Numbered from the stretch's first letter, positions 24,826-37,206 are shown. The stretch: 64,000 nt of DNA from Micrasema longulum (GCA_022494885.1 JAGVSM010002754.1:1-64000); one strand, 5' to 3'. A program made the numbers and translations. Notes: generated by a model not told the origin, from the sequence alone.

Positions 24826-26804
24826 TAAGTAATTTATATTACAATATAAGTTTCTGATTCGTATGAAACCACATTTTTTTACAAACAAATTATAAGCTGA
24901 AGAAAGGATAAGGCGATTTCGCACACACCTATGTACATATCGCACCTGAGCGATAAGAATGTCACAAATCCAAAATTGACGTTTTTGAGTTAAGTATAAA
25001 GAAATGTTCCTGGTTATATTTTCTATCCGCACAATTAACGGCATAGTTCTTCAAAATAATAATGTGGCCTTAAAAGCAAAAATGTCGATGTTATGCAATA
25101 TTTTTTCCTAAAAATATAAGAAATAATAATAGCATGATGATTGTGTCATTGTTATATCTAAAAACATTAAAAACTAGATGGCACTAGTCTTGTGGCTAGA
25201 ATGCAAATTAATGTTAGTTTACCGATAGCGCTGATGTGTTTGTAACTGCTCTTCTATAAAAAAGAGGTTTTTGAGTTGTGCCACTGTTATTCCCGGGGTG
25301 CGATACATTCAGCGCGGAAAATGTATTATACATTAACTTTTTTACAATTTAAATTTATATTACCCTTTTTTGCAAGCATTTTACGTAAAAAAAGTTATTT
25401 TCCTAAATAAATAAAATAAAATTTATATAAGTTTTAAAAATGTGCGAAATCGTGAAATGATTCAATCGCCCTATCTTTTCCTTAGATTCAAACGTTAAAG
25501 GTTTTTATAAACCCTTTTTTTTCATCATTAATACAATCACAAATTAGTCAAAATATTTTGTCAACAGATTCTATTGACCTGTTAAATAAAATCTATGTCA
25601 CTGAAACATTTTCAAATATTAGACAAAAACATTTTTTAAATTTATGTTGCACACATGTACGAAAATTAATCGCTAATAAATAAAAATAAAAAAGGAATAA
25701 AAAATAAACGATTGAGCGATTGGAATATTTCGCACATGTGCGAGCTTATTCGTTAAAAACATTTGAGAATTTTTTAACAAATTGCCTTACTTTTTTTCTT
25801 AGATTCAAAGGTTATTTAAAATTCGCATGATTGAGCGATTTAATAATTTCGCCCATGTCTAAGATGCTTCAAGTAAGCCTAAACAATATTAACGTAAGTG
25901 GATCTTAATAAAAATATTTGTAATTTAGTACCAACTATCAACTTGATGTTCCAATCAAGATATTATTTAGATATACATGTCAGGAATACAGGTAAAATAA
26001 TTCAAATGTGTCATGTAAGCACATATTGTGTCGATACCAAAATAATCGCTAATCAGGTGTGGTAAGTTGGTATGTGGAGACTCATTTGCATCCATTTGTT
26101 CAAACAACTCAGTATTTTCATTTCGAAATTAGTCGATTATGTTTTGTGGAAAACGAAGTGAAAAGTACGTAATGAGAAGCGGTGAAAATGTAACTCGACA
26201 AATGGAAAATTAGTTTGAATTGTAATTTTTGATTGTTTGGCAAAAATTGTGTAATGCTGATAAATTTACAAAAAAGTACCGAATAAATTTTACCAAGATA
26301 CATAAATTTAAGGATTTAAATAAATTTGAACATCATTAGGTTTCATGTTTAACTTTTTGGACTTGCATTCATAACAATCATAACTCGCATTAATTAAAAA
26401 AATATCATTTAAAAGAAACAATCCGCTTCCGGCACTGGATAGTTTCATTAGATAATAAATATTGGGTTTAAAGAGCGCTAGATTTAAATGAATTTGAAGA
26501 GGCACCTGATATTCTCAACGACAGTTGCTCAATTACAGATCTTTATCGACGTGGTTAAAAAGTCTTTAAGCAAGTTGAATGATCACGATGAACATGATAA
26601 ATTTATCGTGATCACGTGGCCAAACGTCAGGTGACCGCGATATAGCGCATGGTAAATTGTTCACATACAATTACAACTTCATATAATAACACAAATTGAG
26701 TTTACTTTACTTACAGTTTCAGAGTATTTTCCATCTTGAATTGAAACAATAATTCAAAAATCCCAAATAATATTAAAATACACAAACGAGAGAATATTCC
26801 ACTT
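24826..26804. other. Stretch without recognised gene
   Basis: AT-rich. The motif GATTGAGCGATT with GCACATGTG recurs loosely at about 25440-25860. A short inverted repeat, TGATCACGAT/ATCGTGATCA, is at 26579-26615. No coding support. Confidence 0.45.
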
Positions 26805-27190
26805 ATTCAAGTATGGCCAAAGAACACTTCACTTATAATTACTAAAATTTTCAATAAGATTCCTAAACAGATCTGAAAAGAAAATATTAAAGAACCTTTT
26901 AAGAAAAAAATATTAAATGGCTTAAATGTAACAAGGCTTTATATTGATTATTATTTTATGTTAACAGTCATCTATTTAATTTTTTGTAAATATTTTTTTT
27001 GAAAAAATACGTATGCTTTTAGTTCTTAATAATGTTTATATTACTTTTTAAATTTATATAACTTCTCTAACGTTTTTCTTTGTAAAGGAAAAATAAGAAA
27101 CCTGCTGACAAGCCGGTTTCGCGGTTTAGTGGGTTTCATTATTTTTCCTTTTATATGTTTTTCTGTTCATGTTTACCTTTTTAAATAAAA
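26805..27190 (+). mobile_element. LINE-C copy 2, 3' fragment
   Basis: Matches 17235-17640 closely, including AGTATGGCCAAAGAACACTT, CTGCTGACAAGCCGGTTTCG and the GTTCATGTTTACCTTTTTAA end. The C-terminal reading frame is broken by frameshifts. Confidence 0.72.
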
Positions 27191-27402
27191 TAAATACAAA
27201 TATATATATACTTATTTTGAATGATGACATTTAATATAAAGTTTTGCCATGCAATAAGCTAAAATGTGGCAATATTTAAAAAAAAGGGAATAATCCCGAT
27301 CGATAAACTTTAATTAATGTTCCGTCGGAATCACTAAAACGATAAACGATCACCGCGAGAAACTTTTATCACGTCGATAAATATTTGTGATTGGAGCAAC
27401 AG

Positions 27403-27600
27403 GGCCGCGATTATGAACGGCTATCTTCATCGGTATATACTGAGACGGTATAAACTAATATCGATATTTATGTACGAAAGTGTGTATGTTTGTATAAAAA
27501 TTCAAAGTATCTTCGTCGGTAATTGAACATCTATAGAAAAAAAATTGTAAACATATTCAATTTTTTATGCAGAAAACTTAATTTTACTTTAAACGTATCT
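27403..27600. repeat. MITE-1 copy lacking its right end
   Basis: The left terminus is GGGCCGCGATTATGAACG. The body blocks CTATCTTCATCGG and AAAGTATCTTCGTCGGTAAT are present. The right terminus (CCCATTGTAAT...) is absent. Confidence 0.72.
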
Positions 27601-29350
27601 ATTCTTTATAGACATTTTAAGGGTAATCTCCTCAACAGAATCTCTCCTTTTTCCAATGTTATCCTAATATTTTCTTATCTTTTCCATCCCTCAACGCTTT
27701 GAGAACGAAATCATTATTATTTAATGTTTATATTTGAAGCACTAACTTTGTGGTTATTCATTACAATAAAATAAATAAAATAACTTTGTTTTTAACCACT
27801 AACTTTTTTTTTCTCCACCGACCGGTTTCAAAGCAAACAAGCTTCTTCGTCAAGATTTACGTAACTAATGAATTAATTCCTATTTTATTTTTATCATGTT
27901 TACTAAATACTACACGTGGACCCAATAAATCAAGTCTTTTTTTCCTTACATGGGTGGTAATTTGATATCAATATTTTCGATGGTAGACAAGAGAGGACTT
28001 AAAGAAATATTGTTTATTTGGTTATTAATTAATTTTTTTCTTTAATGAAATCTAAATGAAATTTAATGAAAATTATTTATTTAATGAAATCATTATTATT
28101 TCATTTAACTCTATCGTATGATATTCTTTGAATATTACTATATACTCGTACATATATATATATTTTTAATCTGTTCATTAGTATTTCTACAAAAAGTATT
28201 ATATATTCGTGAAAAACTTTAATTGGACTCATACACTTTATTATGAAATGAATTGTTTATAAATTTACTGTTGTTTTTGCAAATAAATAAAAAAAATTAA
28301 AAAAAAATATATAAAAAAAATTAAGATAAATTTTAATTTTAACTTCACATCAGAATACGTACCTTAGTGTGTATTCAGTTCCAAGCTTACTTCGATTTAA
28401 ATATATACATCTTATTACAATTTGATTCATGGGAATAACTAGAATAGGTTTGAGAATTTATACCAAAATTACAATTACAAGTCTAAAGACCGAAATCGGT
28501 ATTTTTATAAGGTCCCACCAAACCACGACGCACAGCGAACAGCACAGACAACAAATGAAATTAAATTTGAGAGGTGAAAAGGGTTATTTAGGTGAAATTT
28601 TTAATTACCTAATTTATGAAACTGTGTACTTACACAACATATTTACACATCCATAACTCTGCATCAGATTAATCCTAACTACGCTGGTTAAGGCATGTCA
28701 TAAATGAATAATATTTTTAGGTATATTAAAGACTTCCCAAAACAAAAACACAACCATATGTAGGTAACAGGTAGAATTATGACACTTAACCCATGCCCAA
28801 CGCGAATGTAGTCATTCTTTAATCGCCAGCCGTGTTTCGACCACCGAACTTAAATTATGTATCTAAAATAGTACCTATCTAGATTCTAAATATGCATACT
28901 GTCTCAATTAAAAAATAAGTGCGTTAAATAATATTAAAATTATGTATGAAAATAGTAATATTTGTCATTTTTATAACCTAAAAATTATATTTTTCATTTA
29001 TATTTTAATGTTTAAGAAACTTACCACAACCGCTCACAAAAAGTATGTCATTTATATCAGATTCATCCAAAGTTCTTGGAAATTATGAATAATTAAGCAT
29101 TTTACTAATTTTTATCAGTATCCGGTAATGTTTTTTTAATTTTCAACACAGTTTTACACTTAGTTAATTTTTCATCAGTTATTTGCGCAAGTGCAGATCT
29201 AAGATTGCCATTAATGATATTTAAGGTGGAAACGATCCAAGCCTCAAATAGATAAGAGATAAAATACTTTTACCGGCGATATAATATATCATATTATGAA
29301 TCACAAGAATTTCAAATACAATCAAGAATTAATCAAATTCCATACTAATT
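27601..29350. other. Mostly unassigned; short shared repeat near 27800
   Basis: AAGCACTAACTT and CCACCGACCGGTTTCAAAGC at 27735-27860 recur in inverted order at 38555-38625. The rest is AT-rich. The 28429-28656 open frame has no recognisable feature. Confidence 0.45.
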
Positions 29351-29558
29351 ATAGTCGTGAAATAGTAGATATCATATTGCAAGGAAAAGTTGGAGGAAAA
29401 CGCAGTGTAGAGAGTAGACAATATCTTCTAGCTAAAAATTTAAGAGTGTTTCCAGTGTAGCTTCAAATCCTTATTGCCATCAAAAATTTCCAACGATAGA
29501 TTATGGCCAACTTCAAACATTAATTATAGCTAACCTCCATCGTGGATCGGCACCATAA
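29351..29558 (+). pseudogene. RTE-type LINE C-terminal remnant
   Basis: REIVDIILQGKVGGKR and LLAKNLRV, then, in a shifted frame, LIIANLHRGSAP and stop at 29556-29558. These resemble the end of RTE-family endonuclease/reverse transcriptase proteins. The match is by memory of the pattern, and the fragment is very short. Confidence 0.45.
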
Positions 29559-30184
29559 GATCTACGAACCTCAAACAAGGCACAAATGCTGTTTCTGCAG
29601 AGACCTGTAACTTTTTTTCGGATGATTTTCCATTCTTCATGTCCCTCCCTTAACTGGTACCTAAAGCTTAAGACTGATCGCCTTACCTTCTTGTAACAGA
29701 TGATCGAGATACTTTGCACTTACTTTACCAATACAGTGCCCTGCGCTCAATCAGATGGGAATAAAGATATGATAATAATGATTACGTCTACGATACGTAA
29801 TTGTAAAAATAAGTATGTATAGTATACAACAAAGTTGAAATATTTATATGTAAGTTTAGAGCTAGTGTTTTACAAAACAAATTCATTCTGGGTGCTATCT
29901 TGAATCTTCTCTACCCCCTAGAGAGTGATTAATTCGGGATTTTTAACTTTTTCATGCGTTTACACTTTGCTTCATATATGACCACACTGGTGATTAAACG
30001 TCAAGCAAATATGAACACGTGAAATCAAACATGATGATTTTCATTTAGAACATTATTGCGACCTTATGCATTACCCAAAACACTTGAGGTAGAATTAATC
30101 AAACGGTATTCGTTTTTTTCCCTTTTCTAAACAATTTTATACATCATTTAACGTTTAATCATCAGTGTGTCACTATATGGAGCA

Positions 30185-31870
30185 GTATTGAAATCAATAG
30201 TGATGTTTTATTAAAAGCCTCTGCTCATCTAATAATTATGGTCCTGGTGGTATTCCATCCTTCATTATTATGAACTGTGCAGATGAACTCTCTACTCCAC
30301 TTACATTATATCTTACCTTTATAGCTTATCCTTTACATAAGGCACTTCCCCCAAGCAAGGGTGGAAAATCCTTTACTACCCCTGTTCACAAAGGTGATGC
30401 AGAAAATTGTGTGTGCAAGCAAGTGTGATGCAGAAAATTATGGACCAATTTCAGTTTTCAGTAAAACTCACACCTTCTGTTGCTACCATTATTACAACAC
30501 AGCAACATGATTTTAATAAGAGTAGGTCAGTCGAATCTGATTTTCTTAAATTCACCAATTTTATTACTGATTCCTTTTGCAAAAAATCTCAAATTGACGC
30601 CTATAAACTAATTTTCAAAAGGCATTTGATAAAATTAACCATAACATCTCGCTTCATAAACTAGAGTGTTATGGAATTCGTGCCGATCTTTTAAGATGGT
30701 TGAATTCCTACGTAACAAATAGATCCCAAGCAGTAGCTATAAATGGTGTCTTATCTTGTTTCAAATACTGCGGCTCTGGTGTTCCGCAAGGTTCCCGTTT
30801 AGGTCCCATTTTATTTTCTTAATATCAATGAAATAAACCATCATCGTTCCCTTTCCGCATCTAATGGTGCATAGGGCACTGCATTGGTACAACAATCGCA
30901 GCGTATCTTGATCTTTTTTGTTACATGAAGGTAAGATGATCGGTCTTACGCTTCAGGTACTAGTCCAGGGACTATGAAATAATGTGTGAAAACACTTGTC
31001 TTAAAAAAAAATATTTCATATCAACCATGTCGGGAATCGAACCCGAGACCTCTTGCATGGTAAGCAAACGCGCTGACTATTACACCACGAGGCCGATTAT
31101 GATATAAATCAGTGCTTTAAATTTTCTCAATTTCTACTTATTGCTGATTATCTAAACATTTTTGCCAATGTTAGGGATATATCGCACTTCGTAAATATCC
31201 AACTAGATCTAGATCGTCTAATTGATTACTGTAATAAAAATCTATTGCATATTAATACCTCAAAATGTCATTCAATGACATTTACTAAAAGTAATGATTT
31301 CATTACTCACAATTATACGATCAAAGATAATTCCATATCACGGTGCAGCGAGATTTGAGACTTTGGGAATTATTCTTGATAGTAGATTGCTGTTAGAGTC
31401 TCACACAAATTCTTTCGTTGTAAAAGCTTACCAAATGCTCCGCTTCATTTTAGGAATTTTCAAACCCTTTAAAAACTTATACATTAAAAACTCCATACGT
31501 ACGCAGTAACTTGAAGTTTGCATCAGTTGTGTGGAGCTCACAATAATAATAATAATAAATCTTTATTAACCAATACATAACATACGTTGAAAGGATTGAA
31601 AATGTTTAACGGATTTTTTTTAAAATACCTAGATTATAAAAAGAATAAAACGCTTTGCACCTACAACCAATCTACCAAACAAAATGGATTTTTCACCCTT
31701 AAAAATAGACGCACTTTATCTTAATTATGTATATTTATAAAAATTATTAAATAATAAAGTAGACTCTTTAAACGTACTCTCCAAAATTAATTTTAATGTT
31801 CCCTTTCGCGTGAAAAGAAATAAATATTTATTTCATCTGCCAGTCTGAAGCACTAACTGTGCACAACACT
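30185..31870 (+). pseudogene. Old LINE related to LINE-A, multiply broken
   Basis: Fragments in order: the GPGGIPSFIMNCA block at about 30240, an N-terminal reverse transcriptase part (30480-30660), RADLLRWLNSYVTNRSQAV and SGVPQGSRLGPILF (30690-30820), the SINE insertion, then LDRLIDYCNKNLLHIN and the thumb region (31105-31540). After a small A/T-rich insertion come ERIENV and, near 31790, KINFNVPFRVKRNKYLFHLP. Stops and frameshifts are frequent. The catalytic FADD box reads IADY here, so it is dead. Confidence 0.8.
30838..31098 (-). mobile_element. SINE-B: tRNA-derived SINE inserted in the old LINE
   Basis: On the minus strand a tRNA-like head (GGCCTCGTGGTGTAATAGTC, then CGGGTTCGATTCCCGA) starts near 31094 and the body runs to 30838. 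The flanks ATGAAATAAA (30828-30837) and ATGATATAAA (31099-31108) look like a 10-bp target duplication with one change, and removing the insert restores the LINE frame. It is not a functional tRNA, because the acceptor stem does not pair. Confidence 0.85.
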
Positions 31871-31894
31871 CTTTAATCTTTCTTTCTTGTTTAA

Positions 31895-32110
31895 TTTTTT
31901 TTTTCATTTATTGATATATTTAACATGCCCCTTAATTAATTAAAAAATAATTTAAGGCTCACTCCCACTTGCTTTTTAATGATGCACACGCTTACACAGA
32001 CCTGACCACTACTCTCATACAAATACACACAAACAAACCCTTTTATATATACGCACGCACACAAGAAATACGTTTTTTCTGGACCCGTCATATTACACAA
32101 GAAGGTCCAT
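31895..32110. repeat. Retroelement 3' fragment shared with 22925-23110
   Basis: Shared blocks are CATTTATTGATATATTTAAC, CATGCCCCTTAATTAATT and TTTTTAATGATGCACACGC. Non-coding. Confidence 0.55.
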
Positions 32111-33009
32111 TTCACACCGAGGCGAAAATCTACACGGCACGATAAAATTAATAATGTTATTAAGGGTGGATTTTTTTATGTTTTTATATTATAACTATTT
32201 ATTTATTTGATGACAGGCAAAATCCATTACCAGTACACCACGAGGCTGACTAATCTCCACCCGATTTCTTTTTGCATGATTTTTACTTTAAAGTGGCCGA
32301 TAAATAAATTTGTTTAAAATACAAAACAACATAATAAATGTAAACCAACTTTAATTTTACCGTGTCGTGTGGATTTGGACGATACGCGTGAAATGGGACA
32401 AAAACGGTAAAAATGTTGTTAGTATGACCGACGCAAAAAAACAACGATTAATTATAAATATTCCAATAAAAGGATAGAAAATTCCAATCGAATACTTCTA
32501 TACACATCATCAATTATCTCTTACCGTCCTATTGTGATCGGCAGCCGGAGATCTCAACTCTCAGTACGATGATAAAATTTGGTTTTGTACCTACAACTAT
32601 GTACACATCAACAGTTAAATAAATAAGCTATTTTATTGCGGTTACTGAATAATAAAGCTGAGGCAGGTAAGGTTGTAGATAATAATAGATAAATGTACGA
32701 ATCGTCCTAAAATAGTTTGGTAATGCCTCGCACTAGCACGCGATAAGACAACGGACAATGCCCATGATAAAGTGAATGAAGTCGTTCTGAGGTACGATTG
32801 TTCTTATCGAGGAAAAATAAAATATTAAGATAATATATACAGGTGATTCATTATAATCACCGCCTCAATATGTCGCATCTACAGTTTGCCTAATTGAAAT
32901 TTCAACAGTACAAGCGATATTATTCACACGACTGATCAAATTATTCAGGTCCGAATTGGTCAACAAACTCTTTAGTACATTTCATACCATTGCAAAAATC
33001 CACACGACG
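32111..33009. other. Stretch without recognised gene
   Basis: AT-rich with no recognisable open frame. It ends in the CGACG target duplication (33005-33009) of the Transib element. Confidence 0.5.
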
Positions 33010-35418
33010 CACACTGAAGCCGAATCACGAATAGTTGGAATAAACCCTTTTTTGAAAAATAATATTAGTTCACAAATAATTCCTGGAATCGATAGTTGAA
33101 TATACCTGGCATACAGCTCAGTAGTCTAAAGTCACGGTGCAAGTCAACTTTTATCCCTGTTCCAGTCGAAACTTGTCCGTCATTGGTGAAACTTGGGCCG
33201 TCTGCGATTTTAATACGAAAAGTCTTCTTGTGTTAATTGTAATTACTTTATGGTGCTTCCAAATTTTGTTATTATTTTAATATGGCGTTATTACTCACAG
33301 GTTAGACTATTGTTTTTTTGAAAATTTCGTTCGTATATTTTGAATTGAAATATTTTAAAGGGGTTTTTAAATTACTGGGGAATATATTTGCTTTTTTTTA
33401 GTTTATTGATTTTATATGTAAAGTTTTAGTTGATATCAGTTCATATCATGTCTATAGTTTTTAGCTTATTTGTTTACGTATTCACTGCTCTTAAGGAAAT
33501 ACAAAAAACATCTTGCGCATGTTTGCGCTTTTTCACATAAAGCGTCACTTTTGTCAAGGATGTGGAAACATAGTAAAAAGTAAGCATTTATTCATTAATT
33601 TCCATCATAATTTTTTGTTTAAGGATCAAGTACAACTAATATTTTTATAAGTAGACGTACCTTATTTGATCAAATGAAACAATCTGGCCACGTTAAATTG
33701 GCTGATCAAATATCATGCTTGAAAAAAATTGTCGAAACACGTACTAAATGTCCAAAAGACCAATTACTAAGCCTTCATAAAAAAAAATCACTTTTTGTGT
33801 CTGATTTTAAGAAGAGGTGGCAAAAGGCCAATAGAAGAGAAAACAGATTCTCGGTTTGTAATAATGACTGGCTAGATACTTCAATAGGTTTTCATAACTA
33901 TTATGTTGTCCTAAGTAAAAAAGTGGGTCGCCCTCAAACAAATTTTGAAGAATCTTGTGATAGAGCTAGACGCCAAAAGACTAAATCTTTGAGATCAAAG
34001 CACTCTCCTAAGAAATTGTCATTCGCAGCACAGGTAAGTTTGCGAGCTGCTGGTCAAGTAGATGCATCCAAAGTTTTGAAGGAAGTTACGACAACTTCAC
34101 CCACAAGATCTGCCACATACAGAAATGCATACAAGAAATTCAACATCTCTAAAAAAAGCAGCTTACAGGAAGAGAAGCTCTTTCAATGTTTATTGAAGCA
34201 AAACTCACCACACATCAATATAATATAATTCGAGAACATGACAAATTCCTATTTCCATCTTACAAAAAAATACAACAGGCGAAAAAGGAATGTTACCCTC
34301 TAAAGGAAAGCATTGTAGTCACAGATACTTTTGCTGAAATTAAACTGCAAAGTTTACTTGACCATACTGCCATTCGTCTTTTAGAAGCTCATAAAGAAAT
34401 TTTAGAAGGTCAGAAATCTGAATATATAAAAAATATGACCCTTATATGCAAATGAGGCTTAGACGGATCTGCATAGTCAGAATACAAACAGATGTTTAGT
34501 AACGATCCAAATTCTAAGGATAATAATATTTTATATCGTCTTTAGTACCTTTAATGAATGAATGTTTGTTACCTCTTAGTTATAAAATACCTCTTAAGAA
34601 GGGGTAAGCGCGTGGAGACGATGACAAGAAAATGGTTGCGGTAACAAAAAAAATATTCAAGATAAATTTAAGACCGAAATGGGTTTGCCTGTCGACAAAC
34701 CAAAACCCGGTTTTGGAAATAAAAATGATGGCAATACATCCTGGCGTTTTTTCAGTAATCCGGAAGTTGCTGCTTGTATTACTGAAATAGACAAAGAAAT
34801 AATTAGGAGATTCAAAATTGTCTTACAAAAAATTTCCATAGGCCATGAAATAAACGTGAATAAGTTTCGGGTATACGCCATGGAAACTGCAAAACTCTTT
34901 GCTGAAAAATATGCGTGGTACCCGATGCCTCCACCTGTTCACAAAGTTTTAATTCACGGACCAGAAATAATAAAACATGCTTTATTACCTATAGGCCAGC
35001 TAAGTGAAGAGGCACAAGAAGCAAGGAACAAAGAGTTCAAAAGATACAGAGAATGCTTCTCGCGAAAAATGTCTCGTATCAAAACTAATGAAGATGTTTT
35101 AAATTTACTTTTAATATCTTCGGACCCTCTTATTACCAGTTTGCGAAAAGTACCTGTAAAGAAAGACGTAAATTTTGATAAGGATACTTTGGATTTATTG
35201 GCTCCACCTAATATTATAACGTCCGACGCTTCCACGCAATCCACGATCGGTGAAAACGAAGCCGAAAATTCTTCAGATAGTGAATAAAGTTTTAAAAAAT
35301 CATGTTTTTCTTATTAAAACTACTTAATAACAATTTATATATATTGTTTTATTTATTTCATATTTAAAATACCACTAAAATAATTTATTCCGACAATTCG
35401 TAATTCGGCTCCAGTGTG
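33010..35418 (+). mobile_element. Transib DNA transposon, both ends and target duplication intact
   Basis: The ends are 35-bp inverted repeats (33010-33044 and 35384-35418), 31 of 35 identical by my count, starting CACACTGAAGCCGAAT on the left and CACACTGGAGCCGAAT on the right. Both are flanked by CGACG (33005-33009 and 35419-35423). A CAC-NN-TG terminal heptamer and a 5-bp CG-rich target duplication are hallmarks of Transib, the superfamily from which RAG1 derives. Inside is a broken transposase. At 2,409 bp it is shorter than a full element, mainly because the middle of the gene is missing. Confidence 0.92.
33674..35287 (+). pseudogene. Transib / RAG1-like transposase, decayed
   Basis: Three collinear pieces. 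33674-34150 is an N-terminal basic region (VGRPQTNFEES). A frameshift in the A-run near 34150 leads to GREALSMFIEAKL and FPSYKKIQQAKKECYP (to 34455). CK-stop-GLDGSA-stop-SEYKQ follows, where the DG is in the position of the first catalytic aspartate and the stops look like single-base changes. The middle, with the second aspartate, is missing. 34679-35287 is the C-terminal domain: YPMPPPVHKVLIHGPEII, LPIGQLSEEAQEARNKEF, KRYRECFSRKMSR. AQEARNK aligns with the RAG1 segment holding the catalytic glutamate. Not functional. Confidence 0.85.
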
Positions 35419-35610
35419 CGACGCGACAAAATAATGCGACGTCGGTCTATTCTTACTCTTTGAGGTGGGGGTCAGTGCTATACAAGCTCCTAACGTCACT
35501 GCGACCAGTAAAGATCTATTGTGTCGAATCCCCGTGAATAGTTTTTGCCCTCCAAGCTCAGATCTTTAAAGAGCCTGGCTACTGTGTGAAAGGCAAGAGT
35601 TCCCATTTAG

Positions 35611-35863
35611 CTAAATCTTCCCTTCCAAACCCAAGTCCGTAAAGTAACGGGCATTTAGGTAGGGTGCGAGCTGCTAAACATCCTCAGGTTTAACCAGTGG
35701 TCTCCCGAGGATGAGACTTTTATGATGTAAATCATCACATTCACATATAATGCGTGAAAATGTTTCCTCATCTGCATTGCAGAACTTACATCTAGAAATT
35801 TCGGAAAGGTTTATTTCAGCAAGGTGTTCGTTAAATCTGCAATGCCCTGTAAGGTCATGTCTA
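35611..35863 (-). pseudogene. C-terminal fragment of an RNase H-bearing LINE
   Basis: The minus strand reads RHDLTGHCRFNEHLAEINLS, then CKFCNADEET, a CEC and LILGRPLV, with one internal stop before QLAPYLNARYF. This cysteine/histidine pattern follows the RNase H domain in many retroelement polyproteins. Only the end is kept. Confidence 0.65.
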
Positions 35864-36821
35864 CTCGGTAAACCGAGACGGTATACTTAACTTCTGTACT
35901 ATCTCTATCTACCTCGGTATGTTCTACCGACTTGTCGTCTCATGATCGAATCCAACCAATGAATGACCCCGAAAATTCTGCGTACCTTACTTAATTAAAT
36001 TTATAATCGACAATTACCAAGATGGTATGCTCAACGATCGTCTGTATTTATCTACCGAGCGAGGAAGATAGTAAAACAGATGGAAACAATATAATAACTG
36101 ATTATTTTTTTATATTGGCAACATTTCTTCGCTTAGATGTTCTTATATGTTAATAGGGCAGAATCTAGCCACATTATCTGTACATTAGGCGTTCGTTTTC
36201 AAAACTGACAATTATGTCGAAATTTAATTCAGACTTCAAAATGTACGTATTTTTCTCTCGTATCCTTAATAGCCTTTTAAGAAAAAAAATGCCAACCTCA
36301 GAACGATTAAAAAAATAAGTAAGTCCTAACTAAAGGAAAAATTGCTCGGTGGAATAAAATTTTTGTCACTTTTAATGCGTAGATATGCGTATCGAGGGGT
36401 ACTAGACCCGTCGGTAAAAATCGGTGTACTTACATCAAAAATTGAAGGTGGAGGGGGGATCGATAGTGTATCTTCGTAATCGCTCGAGAGAATTTATCTA
36501 TACCGTCATGGTGAAGGTATGACGTCCTTATCCATCATAATCGCGGCCCAGGTGATCCTGATTCCAAGGTATATGAACTCTCGCGTTTTTCAGTGCTGCT
36601 CCTAACATTACTACATTTATTTGCTGCTCATTGCGGGCCACTCAAATGTATTTTAGTGATTGATTTTTATGTTAACTAATGCCAGTAAATATGAGTATAT
36701 AACCACTTACCGGCATTTTATGTCTACCGGTTTCGAGACGTGCCCGTATCTTCGTCAGGACACTCACTACACCAAGATGCAAATACTAATATACACTTCC
36801 ATCTTTACCATCACCGTAGTA
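35864..36821. other. Stretch without recognised gene
   Basis: Near 36670-36770 is the ACCGGTTTCGAGACGTGCCC block that recurs at 38450. TAATCGCGGCCCAGG at about 36538 resembles a MITE-1 terminus. No gene is seen. Confidence 0.45.
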
Positions 36822-37206
36822 TATACAGGGTATTTTTCAAACCATGTCACATCCGAAACCACGATGATCAGTATGGGAAAGAAGACATATTGGCACAAAA
36901 AAATATTTTTTTAGAACGAATAAAATTTACAAAAATAAAATATTTATAAAAACAAATGGTTGCTTACTTCTGTAAGGTAGAAGCGAGGAGAGGGAAGGGG
37001 GAGTTTGATACACCGTCGACCACATGGTCACGCACCCCTCGCTTCTCCCCTGCAGAAGTAAGCAACCATTTGTTTTTTAAATATTTTATTTTTTTAAAAT
37101 TCTGCGTTCTGAATATTTTTTTTAATGTGATAATATGTCTGTCTTCTTGTTCATACTGATCATCGTGGTTTCGTATGTGACAGGGTTTTATAGAACAGCC
37201 TGTATA
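36822..37206. repeat. Foldback MITE-2, long palindromic copy
   Basis: Nearly the whole 385 bp is one inverted repeat. The left arm has TATACAGGGTATTTTTCAAA, GTCACATCCGAAACCACGAT, GAAGACATATTGGCAC and AAATGGTTGCTTACTTCTG; the right arm has their reverse complements. The centre is a short loop near GTCGACCACATGGTC. The transcript would fold into a very long hairpin. The ends lie next to TA, as in many mariner-mobilised MITEs. Confidence 0.88.

Noticed and set aside
24658..25044. 128-codon minus-strand open frame
   Set aside because: Its C-terminal half is the reverse strand of the Helitron end, so it is not a gene.
31022..31094. tRNA gene with apparent ACC anticodon
   Set aside because: The D, anticodon and T arms look tRNA-like but the acceptor stem does not pair, and the head continues into a SINE body with target duplications.
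33121..33140. CACGGTG near 33134 as the left Transib end
   Set aside because: The neighbouring bases do not match the right end. CACACTG at 33010 matches over 35 bp and has the CGACG duplication.
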